From Mytilus californianus (lineage: Eukaryota > Mollusca > Bivalvia > Mytilida > Mytilidae): 64,000 nt of DNA. Every line of letters begins with the position of its first letter. The first letter of the stretch is position 1. Under the pieces are notes generated by a model, which saw nothing but the letters and a program-made list of their open reading frames with translations, ran no database searches and was not told where the DNA came from. The stretch covers positions 136,139,635 through 136,203,634 of the forward strand of contig NW_026262668.1 in the NCBI RefSeq assembly GCF_021869535.1, written 5' to 3'. Positions 35,701 to 50,687 of this stretch are shown here, one piece after another. The position numbers and the translations under genes are program-made.

Positions 35701-38700
35701 CTAATGATAAAGAACCTGAAAGTATTGGACAAGAATTGAAAGTGGATATAGTTGTCTCCTCACAACCATGTGACTTACAAATGAGTTCTGCTAGTGATGA
35801 TGAGTCAGATGCTCTTGTCATTGATGAACCTGAAAATGAGAACATAAAAACAGTATCTGGTCATGTTGCTATGGAAACACCAGCTAGTCCTGTCCCAGAA
35901 ACACCTCTTAGTCCTGTGTTATTTGGAAGCTCATTTGGTAGTGCATTCAGTCCACCTGCTAGTCCCAGTAAGAGATTATGTAGATCAATTGACATGAATG
36001 ATAGAACTCCAAGATGTTCTTTTAATAGTGTAGATGGAGTTAAGTCCCCTGACAGGATGGACAGAAACTCACCTACTAGTCCAGATCATACTACATTTAG
36101 TTCTCCTGAAAGTAAGCCATGTAAAATCATACCCCTACAGAGAGATAGTGAAGAAGAATTTGTAACTGACAATTCTAATGTTTTACCTCATCCGATAAAT
36201 CTTTTTTATCCAGGAGCTAATATAAATCAAATCGGATTAAGAAAGAAAGTTGAGGAGATATCTGACTCTGAAGGGAATACTGAAAGTAAACCGTCAATAG
36301 ATATATCATCTGCAGGTATTCTGAGCAAATATAACACTTCTGACGATAGCTTTAAAAAGGTTTCAAACTGTAAAGCACTTGATATAAAAACTTTGCAACT
36401 TTCAGATGACACAACTGTATTAAAATCAGATCTCCACACTTCTAGTATAACAAAAGGTGATGAAGTACGTGACTCTATAGATCAATCAGAACCAGATAGT
36501 CTGTGTTTGATTAAACCTATGGACTGTACTGATTTATCTGTTCAGAACCAAGATTCTAATACTTCTTCCTCTAAGATAATCAAAGGTATCAGTCATAATG
36601 TTGAAGGAGACAGTCAAAATGTTGAAGGTGGCAGTCATAATGTTGAAGGAGACAGTCATAATGTTGAAGGCGACAGTCATAATGTTGAAGGAGACAGTCA
36701 TAATGTTGAAGGTGGCAGTCATAATGTTGAAAGAGACAGTCATAATGTTGAAGGAGACAGTCATAATGTTGAAGGAGACAGTCATAATGTTGAAGGCGAC
36801 AGTCATAATGTTGAAGGAGACAGTCATAATGTTGAAGGTGGCAGTCATAATGTTGAAAGAGACAGTCATAATGTTGAAGGAGACAGTCATAATGTTGAAG
36901 GCGACAGTCATAATGTTGAAGGAGACAGTCATAATGTTGAAGGTGGCAGTCATAATGTTGAAAGAGACAGTCATAATGTTGAAGGAGACAGTCATAATGT
37001 TGAAGGTGGCAGTCATAATGTTGAAGGAGACAGTCATAATGTTGAAGGCGACAGTCATAATGTTGAAGGAGACAGTCATAATGTTGAAGGTGGCAGTCAT
37101 AATGTTGAAAGAGACAGTCATAATGTTGAAGGAGACAGTCATAATGTTGAAGGCGACAGTCATAATGTTGAAGGAGACAGTCATAATGTTGAAGGTGGCA
37201 GTCATAATGTTGAAAGAGACAGTCATAATGTTGAAGGAGACAGTCATAATGTTGAAGGCGACAGTTATAATGTTGAAGGTGGCAGTCAAATTATGGAAAC
37301 TGGAAACATTGATAATAATACTGGTAAAGATGACCTTGATTCTAGTGATAACGAAATATTACAAATTAATACTGTTCTGTCAAAAGATGGCAGTGATTCC
37401 TCAGATGAGTTTGTCTCCCCTCGATCAAAAATCTTAAGAAAGAATAAAGACAGAAATAAAAAATGTGATGGTCAGACAAATAAATTCCGAGCTGCAGTTA
37501 TTGAGAGTGATTCTGAGTCGGATGAAGAAGTTGGATCAAAACAACATTCAGTGACTGATAAATGTAGCAGTGGTACTATAAGTCCTTTTACCAGTAGTGA
37601 AACAAATGATTTGGGTAAAAGACCTTTAAGTAGATGTAATAGTACAGAAAATGAAGAAGAAAATGAAATAGTCAAAAGACTGCTTCAACCATCACAAAGG
37701 AAAGGACATAGGTCTAATAAGAGCAAAGATGTCAAAACAGAAGTCACCATCAATGTAGAGGCAGAAAGTGAAAATCTTGAAGAAATGGCTTGTACTCGCA
37801 GGAAAACTAGGTCTTCTGTAGGGTTAAAGAAACAAGAGACAACACAAAATACAAAAACTTTAAAACTACCTTCATCACCAAAAAAATTTAAATCTGTTGA
37901 TGATCATCAGCTATCTGATTTTTGTGAAGAGTCAATGCTAACCAAAAGACAAACTAGAAGAAGCATGGACAACCAGGACCAAGAACAAAGATCTAGTAAA
38001 CTGGCAATATTAGATAGAGTCAAGAAAAATTTGAGGTCAGTATTCCTAACGTAAGGAACCTTATGACAGCGATTGCTTTTATTAATCAATAATCACAACA
38101 TACAGAAAGATTGTACTTATCTCTTTCCACTTGAACACATTGGCAGATTGTGTATTTATCAAGTATCTCTATTCAGTTTTGTTTGACAAAGCATGCATGG
38201 TTTGCTTGTTATTATCTTTTGATTGGTTGAAATACAATGATTATTTGACAAAGCATGCATGGTTTGCTTGTTATTTACTTTTGATTGGTTGAAATACAAT
38301 GATTATTTGACAAAGCATGCATGGTTTGCTTGTTATTTACTTTTGATTGGTTGAAATACAATGATTATTTGACAAAGTATGCATGGTTTGCTTGTTATTA
38401 TCTTTTGATTGGTTGCAATACAATGATTATTTGACAAAGCATGCATGGTTTGCTTGTTATTTACTTTTGATTGGTTGAAATACAATGATTATTTGACAAA
38501 GTATGCATGGTTTGCTTGTTATTATCTTTTGATTGGTTGAAATACAATGATTATTTGACAAAGCATGCATGGTTTGCGTGTAGTTAACTTTTGATTGGTT
38601 GAAATACAATGATTATTTGACAAAGCATGCATGGTTCGCTTGTAGTTAACTTTTGATTGGTTGAAATACAATGAGTATGTCCAATTCTCTACAATTCATT

Positions 38701-41700
38701 TATGTTGCAAAAAAGACTTCAGGGAGAAGAACATTTAGCATCACAAGAAAAGAGCACAATTGTCTAGCTTAAGGGCATACAATACAGGATAAATCTCTCA
38801 TTGATTTTTCCTTATAATTTTGACACAAAGTCAATTTTAATATGCACTTTAAATAGATGCAGAGAAAAAATATGCCTTCATGACTTAGGAGTAATAGAGA
38901 GAAAATACTTACATAAGGTCATGACTTACTTTTCCAGATATTTCGGTTTGATTTTGACATGTTTAGGTAAAGACACAAAGGAGTAGGGGCATCAAAAGGC
39001 CTGTTTTGGTTCAAGAAAAAGTTTTTGAGAACTACATCTAATTTGCATCTAAAAATGCCTGGAAATGTGTAAAATCAAGAAAATATAAATGATTTACTCT
39101 GAATTACTCAAGACTTTTAAAGATTTGACCTCACAATTACATCATCGTGTGTGCTTTTTCTTTTGTGAAGAAAAACTGCTGAATTATCATGATTATACAG
39201 TTTTCCATCCATATTTCCTTTATGGAAACATTGTGTGTAGCCAAGAAACAAGAAAATAATTTTAGAGAAGGTTTATTATAGACATAATCTCACCAAATAT
39301 AAAGGCATCGTGAGTGCCCACATACTTTCCCAATCCAAAAAATACTAATTGATGCAAAACATGAAAAATCAAGAAATTCAACAAAATATTTATATTTTAG
39401 AATGGTTTGTTGTTGTGGTAACTTCTTTCATGTGAAATTTGTTTTTTATTTTCTAAACACCTTGTACTTTAGTATAGTTTGGACAAATTTAAGAATATAT
39501 ATGTAAGACATTCCAAATCGACGGCCAATTTTATGCCCCTCTTATCGACGTCTTTTTTGTTGTTCTCAAATCAACGTTTAAGTTTTGACTTCTCTTATCG
39601 ACGTCTGTTATGGACTTGTCGCAGTGATATCACAACTTTATTATTGGGTTGAATCTAAAACTCAAAAAGTTGCTGAAAAATCATAAGTGCAATTCATAAT
39701 ACTTTTCAACAATTGGCTGAACGTTATGATACTTTCTATTGTTTGAGTCTGTATGCTGCCCTCTAGATGTCTTTATCTTTGTTTTTATGTTGTTGTCTCA
39801 TTGTCGTACAATGTATACCCACATGTCATTTAGTTATATGAAAAAGAAAGGAAAACGACAACATAGGTAGAGAATATGAACGTCTTTCGTCAAAATATTA
39901 ATATGCATGCATGTACATGTTATATAGTAATATGATGTTGGTGATTGTCTTATTGTCATTTTCTGATGTTTGTCCTTTTATTTTGATAACAATATAAGAA
40001 AACAGTTATAGTTTCTGTAAGCTACTTCACAAAAAGACAAAACGATACAGATAATATAAACAAAGATAAATTGAAAAAAAAATAAATGATTGAATGAAAT
40101 TAAACATCATGATAAGAGTCTCCTCATTGATCCGACGTCGTTTTTGTGATTCATTACTTCACATTGGACGTTGATTAGAGGGTTAAAATATTGGACAATG
40201 ATTTGAGAACATGACGTCGGATTTGGAAGTTGATTTGAGGAACGGATGTCGATCTGAGTCTAACATATATAGTAATTTAATTTGCACTAATGTTTGGGCC
40301 AAAGCAGGGCCTGATTGCCCCACTCCTTTGAACATTTCAATACTTTGTAGAAAAAATATAGGTAAATGTTATGTAATTAACATGATAAATCTTGATCAGC
40401 TATTACATGTGTGTATTATATATTTTGTACTATGTTTATTTACATTTGATTACCATGAATACTGAGTATTAAATAAGTAAAATGTATATCTTTTAGTAGA
40501 ATATATTTTTATGATAACTAGGTCAAAATCTACATCACAAGAAACTAGTACAGAAAAGCAAACAGATAATACAGGTAAAACATAAAAGCAATTGTAATTT
40601 GTTGAAAAACGAGGAATTTACTCTGCGATCTTTGTTCTTCTAAATGAACACTGCATACAGAGTAGTGTACGTGAAAGACGAGGAATTTACTCTGCAGTCT
40701 TTGTTCTTCTTAATGAACACTGCACACAGGAGTAGTGTACGGCATGATAGTAAGGTATGCATATAAAACTAAGGAGATATGGTATGAGTGCCAATGAGAC
40801 AACTATCTATCATGTCCATCTGGTAGGGTTTATCTGACCTTGACCTCAGTTTCATGATTCATTGGTGAACTTTACGTTTCCATGGCTAGGTCTGTTTCTC
40901 AGATACAGAAAGCAATAGGTCAGCTATATTTGGTGTATGGAATTATTGTTTGTTTGAATTTTGACAGGGCTCAACTGACCTTGACCTTATTTTCCTGCAT
41001 GTAGCAAAACCTTGAAATTAAAGACTTTCAACATTAAATTTAATCAGGATCAGTAAAGCAGGCAAGACATTTCAGCATATGCACTCTTTGTTTTCCTTTA
41101 AACACACACCCATCTGTCCTATCATCAAATTAACATTTTTAACCTTTTTTGGAATGCATCATATATTTCAAGCCATGCTAATATAAAGGGTGCTGCTGTT
41201 TGGCTGTTCAGTCACATTTTTTTCAGAATGTGGACATTAAATCTGATGCCTGAAAACATTAAATACAACCCTGTAACAAAGACATTTAGAAGACAACAAA
41301 AGGCTTGTAAAAGTCTATACCATATGTCATTTTTTGTAAAATATAAATTGATACTTCAAAAGTTTACAAACAGTTTGCCAAGATTCTGTTATTATTTTTC
41401 AAGCAGCTGCAAACTGTGTACAATTGGATTAATAATTTGTAATCTTTCAGATAACGAACAGTTAAAACGGAAAAGAGGACGTCCTCAAAAAAGAAAATCT
41501 GTCCAAGGTATTTATCATTGAACACATAATTAACTTATTTTAAGGGTTGTTAATTTATAGAATAGACCAAGGATAATTTTAATGATGGTAAATTTATTTT
41601 GTATATTTATTTGTTAACTGACCAGATGATATGTTTCACAGGTTATTGAGATACTATCAGAGTTTTTTACTGAAATATATGTTCTCTGTTTAAGATATAG

Positions 41701-44700
41701 TATGGTAGAAGAAATGGCTACAGTTGTATATCATTGATTGCAAAAAATCTGACATTTTTAACCATGACAAAAAAATAGGAATAATGTTATCAATGTTAAA
41801 ATCTCTTAAACTCTAGTTCTATTTAGTACTAAAGTCACATTATGCTGGATACTTTAATATTCAAAAGAAGGTATGGCTATCATTTCTTTATGCCCCACCT
41901 ACGATAGTAGAGGGGCATTATGATTTTTCAGTCTGCATCCGTCCGTCCGTTCGTCCGTCTGTCCCGCTTCAGGTTTAAGATTTTGGTCAAGGAAGCTTGT
42001 GATGAAGTTGAAGTCCAATCAATTTGAAACTTAGTACACATGTACACATATGATATGATCTTTCTAATTTTAATGCCAAATTAGAGTTTTGACCCTAATT
42101 GCACGGTCCACTGAACATAGAAAATAATAGTGTGAGTGGGGCATCCATGTACTATGGACACATTCTTGTTTTGTTTAAGAATCTTCTGTACTTGGGATTG
42201 CTGCAAGTAAGTGTATAACATGTCAATTCAAACGATGGAGTACATTTTAAATTTGTTTTATGTTTTGTTTGTTTTAAAAGTCTGTGGCAAGAACTAAACA
42301 AAAGTGCAAAGATGGAGCCAGGAAAAAAAAGTTTGCACCCTTTGTGGAGATAGTAATTATTTCTGTCTTGGTACCTTCTGGTACTGTGGATTCATTTAAT
42401 TTTTGTGGATAAGGAAAAACTCTATTTTCGTGGATATTTGATTTGATGGTCTTGCCATGGTATAGAAAATGTGTAATTTGTAGAATGGTTTACCTTTACC
42501 CACCTAATACATGATAAGTGGTATTCCACTTATAGTAATGAATCCACAGTCTTGATAATGAGGGGGTAAAGGGTTATTTTCGTGCAACGTGTTTTGCCAT
42601 TTTTATTACACGTGCAGCCGTGAAAAAGGTTCGTTATTCACCGTGTTTCGTGAAATCGGTAAAAAGATCAAGAAATGCAAGAAATTTTTAATTGTTCGTT
42701 CATCGTGAAATGGCAATTTTATTTCGCGTTCTTCCGTGCAGATACCCCCCTTTACGCCCCTCGATAATTATTTGTATTATCTACAGAAAATGGACATCAA
42801 CTGTCATGTCTTGTACTGTAACTTATGCTATAGCTATCACTGATAATTATATACTGACTTTTTACAGAAGACATTCACAGTATTGATGAATCTGCATCTA
42901 AGAGTGAGAAGCAGGATTCTGAAATGAAAGTAGTTGAAGGTAGCATTGAAGAGGAGACCACTCAATTATCAAATGAGAAAGACATTACAAAGCTTACAAT
43001 GACAAAATCAATGGCTAATCAGGAAAATACTTATACTATAGAGGTGAACATGACAGATGTTGGGGATTCAAATGACGGAAAAGGCACAGAAAATCAACAG
43101 AAATCTAGTGTTTGTAATTTCAGAGACAAAGATCAAAATACTGGAGATGACATCAATATAAATCATCAAAAAGACATTTTAGAAAAAGGAAAGTCAAACG
43201 AAACAGGTATTGATTGATGTAAGGGGAAAGATGAGAATATTGAAAGTAAAAAAAAAACAGGTATCTAACAATGCTAGGGTAAAGACAGGGGTTAAAAAAT
43301 CCAATAGCCCGACACCCGGGGCTACAGCATTTACGCTTCGAACAATCAAAACTTGTAACCCAATATGCCCGACGGACTAGTAACAAAAAATTCTTGGCGT
43401 TTCCAAAATAGAATGTGGAAATCCCCTCGTCACTATTCTATCTTAGCCAATCAGATTCAATTACGTCATCCGGGATTTCAAGAATTTGAACTGATTTTGT
43501 ACATGTTTTAAAATAGAACAAGTAACTCTGGGTGGACCGGTATCATGTATTGATCGCAATTACTGTACTTTCAATAAGGATTTCTCAGTAAAGGAGATAT
43601 TGTACATTGCTTATGCCGAGATTTTCAATTACCGGTAACGGTACTGGGCTAGTGGGGGTATGATGCATTGATCAATATTGACCTGTCATGTCGGACAACT
43701 GTTAAGCACTAAACCATGCAACAAAATATTTGAAATATTTTAGTATGGACACCACAGGAACTTGGTCAGTTTCAAAACAAAAAACGGTACATGAAGGGGC
43801 TGAAAATTTATCCCAAAAAATGACAAATACAACCGGGAAAAGCTGAAAAGAACATTTATAGTGTCATGGACAGAAAGATTCCCAGGGCAAGGTTGGCTGT
43901 TGCTGATGATAAACCAGAGACAATGTTTTTTGAATATTGCCGTTATTTTCCCCATCACGCTAATAAAAAGTCTGCTTTGTATGTGGGAACAAATATATGA
44001 TTTGAACCACTGGTTTCACATGACAAGACCAATGAACATGTTTTATGTAGTTTATCATGGTGATCAGAGATAATCTTGGGTAAACACTCGTGCAAAAAGA
44101 ATGTCATAAATCAATACAGCGGTCAGTGACTGGAAATTTAATTACACATGTATTATCGGATTAACTCTTCAATCCATTTACATGTAAATCCCCAAGATCC
44201 TGTAAAATATTTAACAACCCATAGTACAACGGATAGAAATGAACAAGTTTAAAGAACTCGTTGTATTATGCAGCAAACTCTGAATTTGTAAGACATACTT
44301 GGGCTAGCAGGTCAGTTTTGATGGGCTAGCAGTTCTTCCAACAGGGCTTGTAAAATCCTGCTTCCAATAAGTCCTGGGCTAGTGAGCTGTAACAAAATTT
44401 ATTAACCCCTGAAAGATTAAAGTAAAAAAAAATATACTTTAAATATTGAAAGTAAAAAATACCAGGTACCTAATATGCTAGATATTGATAAGCTAATAAA
44501 ATGAGGAAAAAAAAACACAGATATTCAAAACAATGCAATGCTACAAATAAACTATCAGAGTGGAGACAAAAAAAAAACATAAAATATTTAGAAATGCTAG
44601 CTATAATTAAACCATCAAACTGAAATAAAAAATGCAGGTAATTTCAAACAATGCAAGCTTTTCACAAGGATTTAGAATGCATTCTGTGAAATAATTAATC

Positions 44701-47700
44701 ATATTGTTTTATATCCAGTAATAAGTATCCCCCTACACATGACAAGCAGTAATATTGTGGTTTGGATAGGTTTTACATATCTGAATTAATTACTGATTGT
44801 TATATCTTCATAGAACCAGCCGCTGTTGTGAAAACCCAGTCACAGAAAGTGGACACCCATGTAAAGAAAGCTAAGACACTTCATACGACAGTACAGAAAG
44901 GTCAACAAAAATCTGTTAATCCTTTAGAAAATATCCTGCAAGCTCAAGAAAGACTGTTGGATAATCCAAAACTCCACAGAGGTTAGTTTATTTCACTATT
45001 TGTCAAATTATTCTTTTTAGAGAAAAGTTTTATTGAACTCTTTTTTTTATAAACAGACACAAAAAAGTCTATGATATCCATAATGAAATTTGTGTAATTA
45101 TACAGGACTTCATCACAATGACCTTAAAAAAGCACACTTAACTGGAGAAATCAAATTGACCAAGTTTGTGCTAATACAGAATATACCTTCTTTCTAAAAT
45201 AAAGAAATTTTTAGATATAAATGCACGGAAAACATATTACAATGGGTATATTCTGCCCCTGATTGACTACTATTGTATAATTTGGGGTGAATGTAAAAAT
45301 GAAGGGATAGCAAGAATTTTAAAACTCCAAAAAAGGGCAGCAAGATTAATTCTAGATGCAGATCCTTTATCCCCCTCAGCCCCCTTATTTAAAAAACTTG
45401 GGTGGATGACAGTTGACAATAGAATCAAATACCACAAATATTTACTTCTATATAAATGTATGCGTATGGAAGCACCAATGTACCTAGTTCAAAAGTTTAA
45501 ACTGAAATCAGATAATAATCCTTACTCCTTGAGAGGTGTCACTCAAGGTAATCTGATAGTTCCTAAGCCAAAAGCTGAACTATTTAAGAAATCTTTTGTT
45601 TATTCTGGATCAGTGTTATGGAATGGACTACCACACAAAATGCGTAAAGCTCAAAACACTTATACTTTTAAACAAAGTATCAAGAAGTACTTAACACAGT
45701 CCTGATAAGATTATGTTTTCTACAATGTATTTGTATATATTTTTTTTTTTTTTTTTTTTTTTTTATTTGATTTTTTGACTACATGTACATATTGAACAGC
45801 TTTATATCTTATCATGTTAATAATATTACATTGAACTACTTGACTGTAAATTAACTATGTGTAAATATCTGTTTTTGATTGTATTGTAATTTGTATGTGA
45901 GGGCCTCAGGGAAGATTAGTTTATTGTAACTAACTGAGTTTACCCTCTTTAAATAAAGAATTTATTATTATTATTATTATTACCTTATACACCTTAAAAT
46001 GATACAAACATGCAAAATTATAAAATACAGCGTGTAAAACAACAGAAAATGAAAAATTCATCTAAAATAGATTGATGTCCATGAAAACAACGTATGATCA
46101 AATCAACAGGATACACAATGCTGTAAAGTTGTTTATTTTAGTGCAGATTAAATTTCGCAATTTCAAATCCTAACCTACATGTATCTATGCCTGAGGTTTT
46201 ATTTACATGCTTATCTTGTCCCTCACTCTCATCTTCATTAAACATCAAATTGATGTTGGGGAACATTTTCACAAGTTTTTTTTATGATAATCGTAAAATT
46301 GGCAAACATTAAACCCTTGCACGAATTTTCCACTTTCCAGTACTTGTGTTACCTTGAGCAAATTCATATATTAGAAGTTTGTTGTAATATACCCTAAAAA
46401 TGCTCTTGTTGACAGGTGCAGTTGTATTATGCTTGTATTTAGTTGATTACTTTACTTAAACAAGTTTCCAAAAGTTAAAATCAGCAGGTTTTTTGATGAA
46501 TGCCCTCTGTCTGGCCATCTCCCTGAAACTTCCAAAAATGACAACAAATAGTAGGAATGACCACTAAATGTGTTAATATAAAACAACAAATCTGGTTGCA
46601 GTCTCCAGTATAGCACCAGTGAATAAGGAAAAAAAAATTGTCAGTAGTCTGGATTTTGTTTATTCCCTTCCATACACTGCCATACACAGAACTATTTCCC
46701 CTCAAGTTTAGCACTTTGTTGGTCAGCACTTTGTTGGTCAGCACTTTGTTGGTCAGCACTTTGTTGGTCAGCACTTTGTTGGTCCATGTGTTTATTAAGT
46801 CTGATTTTCTATGCCACAACATCTACTATATCTGTCAGTATCAATGGTTCCTGCTGGTCAAGAAATTAAATGAAAAATTGTGTTAAATTAACCTTTTTTA
46901 TGAGATGTCAGAATTTAGGGCAAGCTTAGGTAAATTTAACATTTTCAATCCATTCAGTAATTCATTTTGATTATTTTGCAGACCAAGCTCAGCAAGAGTA
47001 CTTCTCTCAGTTCAAATTTCCTGCTAGACATAATGTTACTTATCATCTGTGGTCACTAGGGGCATATAAGGTTATGATCAGGTCTGGTTACCATGGAGTG
47101 TATAAAGATCCACAGCAGAAGGTTAGTAAATAGAAATATTGATATAAGAGTTCAGGGTTCACTTTATAAACAAATCAGTACATTCACACTATAAATCTCT
47201 TCTGTAGTAATGGATTTTTGCCAGTTTGAAAGCAGAAATGATCAAATTGTATTTCAGTACTCCAAGCACCACTCTGAATGACCTTTCTCCAAAAATAAGA
47301 GTAAGATCCTTTAAACACTGAATCCCATCACCAAAAACAATAAAAAAACTGTGACCTCATTTAAAACTTAAAGAACAATTTTTTGAAAGATTTTACAAGA
47401 ATGATTGAACCCAAGGTATATAAAAGAAATCCTTGTCAAGGCAGTTATCTCCCTTTATCTTTGGTTATTCCATAGACAAACTATTTTATTATACCCCGCT
47501 TTAAAAAAGTGGGGGTATACTGGATTTACCTCTGTCCGTCCGTCCATCCATCCGTCCATCCGTCCGTCCGTCCGTCCGTCCATCCATCCGTCCGTCCGTC
47601 CGTCCGTCCATCCATCCGTCTGTCCGTCCGTCAGTCCGTCCCATGAATATTTTTCATCGCATCTTTCTCAGGAACTACACTACAAAAATTTCTGAAATTT

Positions 47701-50633
47701 GGTTTCAGGGTTTATATAAGTCAGCTATACCGTGTGATGCGTTTTCAGATTCATCACTCAACAACTTCCTGTTTACCGTCAAGTATTTGGGCGGGGGTAT
47801 CATCAGTGAGCAGTAGCTCACAGTTTCACTTGTTATCTCTGAAAGATGGGAATCAATAGATGTATTAGCACTTTTGGGTACTTAGCTAAATTGTCTCTGA
47901 ATGACCTAAGATCTGTCTGGTAATAACCATCAAGTGGTTCTCAACTATAAATTGTCTCTGAATAACCTATAGCTAAGATCTCTCTGGTAATAACCATCAA
48001 GTGGTGCTCAACTATAAATTGTCTCTGAATGACCTAAGATCTCTCTGGTAATAACCATCAAGTGGTGCTCAACTATAAATTGTCTCTGAATGACCTATAG
48101 CTAAGATCTCTCTGGTAATAACCATCAAGTGGTGCTCAACTATAAATTGTCTCTGAATGACCTATAGCTAAGATCTCTCTGGTAATAACCATCAAGTGGT
48201 GCTCAACTATAAATTGTCTCTGAATGACCTAAGATCTCTCTGGTAATAACCATCAAGTGGTTCTCAACTATAGATTGTCTCTGAATGACCTAAGATCTCT
48301 CTGGTAATAACCATCAAGTGGTTCTCAACTATAGATTGTCTCTGAATGACCTAAGATCTCTCTGGTAATAACCATCAAGTGGTGCTCAACTATAAATTGT
48401 CTCTGAATGACCTAAGATCTCTCTGGTAATAACCATCAAGTGGTTCTCAACTATAGATTGTCTCTGAATGACCTAAGATCTCTCTGGTAATAACCATCAA
48501 GTGGTGCTCAACTATAAATTGAAACAATTTAAGGTTCTGAAATTGTAAAAAGACATGAAATGAGGTTAATGGACAATACTACACATGGTCTGAAATGAGG
48601 TTAATGGACAATACTACACATGGTCTGCATGCTATTTTGGACTTAAAGATTATGCACAACACATGGTTTTATATTGTTGAAAATTTTGATTTCATATTTA
48701 TTTTTCAGGTATCATTTATCCATGTATCCCCTAAGATGGAATACCAGTCGAATTATGGTGTAGAACAGCTTACTGTTAGTGAGGTCTCCAAAGATTGGGC
48801 ATCTGCATATGTCAGACCTAACTGTAAAATTATCAGAGGTATACATTTCTACTGAGCTTAAATTGTGACAAGGGGAAAAATATTTTATTTGCTCTTAAAT
48901 TTAGAAATAATACATGGGACTTGAATTTATATTATTTTACCACGGGTTGGACCCTTTATGCTTAAGAAATAATTCATGAAAGCCATAGATTTGTTGGAAA
49001 TTTACACATGGCCTGGGACGTGATATTCGAATTTTATCCTGAGCGTTAGTGAGGGATTAAATTAATGAATATCACGGCCCAGACCATGTGTAAATTTACA
49101 ACAAATCTATGGCTTCCATGAATTATTTCGATTCTAATAGGACAAATACGGTCATTAAAAAACTGAAGCAAGGGTGGGTATGCCGTGTGTGTGGCTGTTC
49201 TTTTTCACTCCCTGTTAGATAAAGCTAAAACATTCTAATAAATCTGTAGCTTGCATGAATTATTTCGTAAACAACCGCTAGAAAAAATGTGCTTAATTCT
49301 TTTAATTCTGAAACCCATCATTTGCCATTTTTAATTTACATGTTTTTCTTGTAAGCTACTGTCAAATCCAAAGTTGATATTTCGTAACTAAGGAGCCACC
49401 ATGTTGACTTGCTGAAATCAGTAAATATGGAAATAATGCAATAAAATAGAAAATAAAACAACACCTACCTCAAAAATCCATTTTAATGTAATATTTTACT
49501 AATTTCGATGGTTCACATAACGGAAAAACCTTCAGCTTTAGCGTTTTCATTTGTATGACGTTATGTTTTGAAATGACTTAAATGCGCCAAAAGCATTAAT
49601 GGACTTTCGCGGAATTTTATTTTATTTTGATTTTGTAGATTTCCCCGAGCTCTTGTGCATTAATTCTTTTTGTTATGCATCTGAATAAGAATAAAAGTTC
49701 TGTAGTCTTTTTTTCAATTGCAATTTTTAAAACAATAAAATCGGCATAGCGTTTGCAAATAGGTTCCAATACATGTGGATTTACGAGGGAGGTATATTGT
49801 AACATCCATTATTATGTATATCTCTAAGTTTGCGCTAAGTATTGATATATCGAGAATTTTATCACGGTGTAGTTTTCAAAGCGAAAGAAGCACGTCATAT
49901 TAGAATAAATATTTTACCACAAGCATTATAAATTCAAGCCCCTATGAATTATTTCAATTCCAATAGGACAAATATAACAGTTCTTTTGGATCCAAGTGCT
50001 CTAGATGAAGGCAAATATTTGCTGTTCCCGTGATTGAACACACTATTGATATTGACACAAATGACGAAGGAAACTGAATTAGTGACATGCTTGAACAATT
50101 TACAATAATATAATTAGACAGCTTTGGACTGGTTATCTTACTTTTGTCAAAGAAAATGGGCTTTAGACAAATTCTTATCATCGTTTGTTATTGTTTCCAT
50201 GTTTTGACGACTTTCAGTTTCACATTAATGTATTTTCATATAGAATGCTTATATTCTTACATCATTGTTCAATTACATAATTTACACCAATTGACCTTGG
50301 GTATCTTATTCATAAAAAGCATATGACGTGTGAGTATGATTGGAACAGCCCAAACAAATCATGACATTGTTAATGCAATACTTATCCAGGTGCATTTTTC
50401 GCATTAATAAAAACCTCCCAATAATTTCTGAATTTACAGTATTTAGAATAACACATGTTGTTTAGAGTTAAACTAAGGTATATGATCTGGCTTTTTATCT
50501 ATTTCAGCCAGAGTCAATCCTTTGCAATCAGATATTGTGTCCATGAAGGAAGAAGAATTAAATAAAATGTCAACAATGTCTCATGGTTACAAGTATGTCT
50601 GTGTAAAAAGTAGTTAAATTAAAAGATCACTTC

Positions 50634-50687
<54 letters not shown>

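Noticed and set aside
36534-37437. Long open frames on both strands across the exon 8 repeat (251 codons antisense, 279 codons in another plus frame)
   Set aside because: They exist only because a 21-bp unit without stops keeps several frames open. The ICE2 frame alone continues into conserved sequence on both sides.
38036-38054. Stop codon at 38,052 as the end of the exon 8 protein
   Set aside because: A donor (GAG|GTCAGT) lies just before it, and exons 9-18 continue in phase with conserved ICE2 sequence.
47521-47645. SIHPSIRPSVRPS-type peptide
   Set aside because: Translation of the GTCCGTCC run of a dispersed element.
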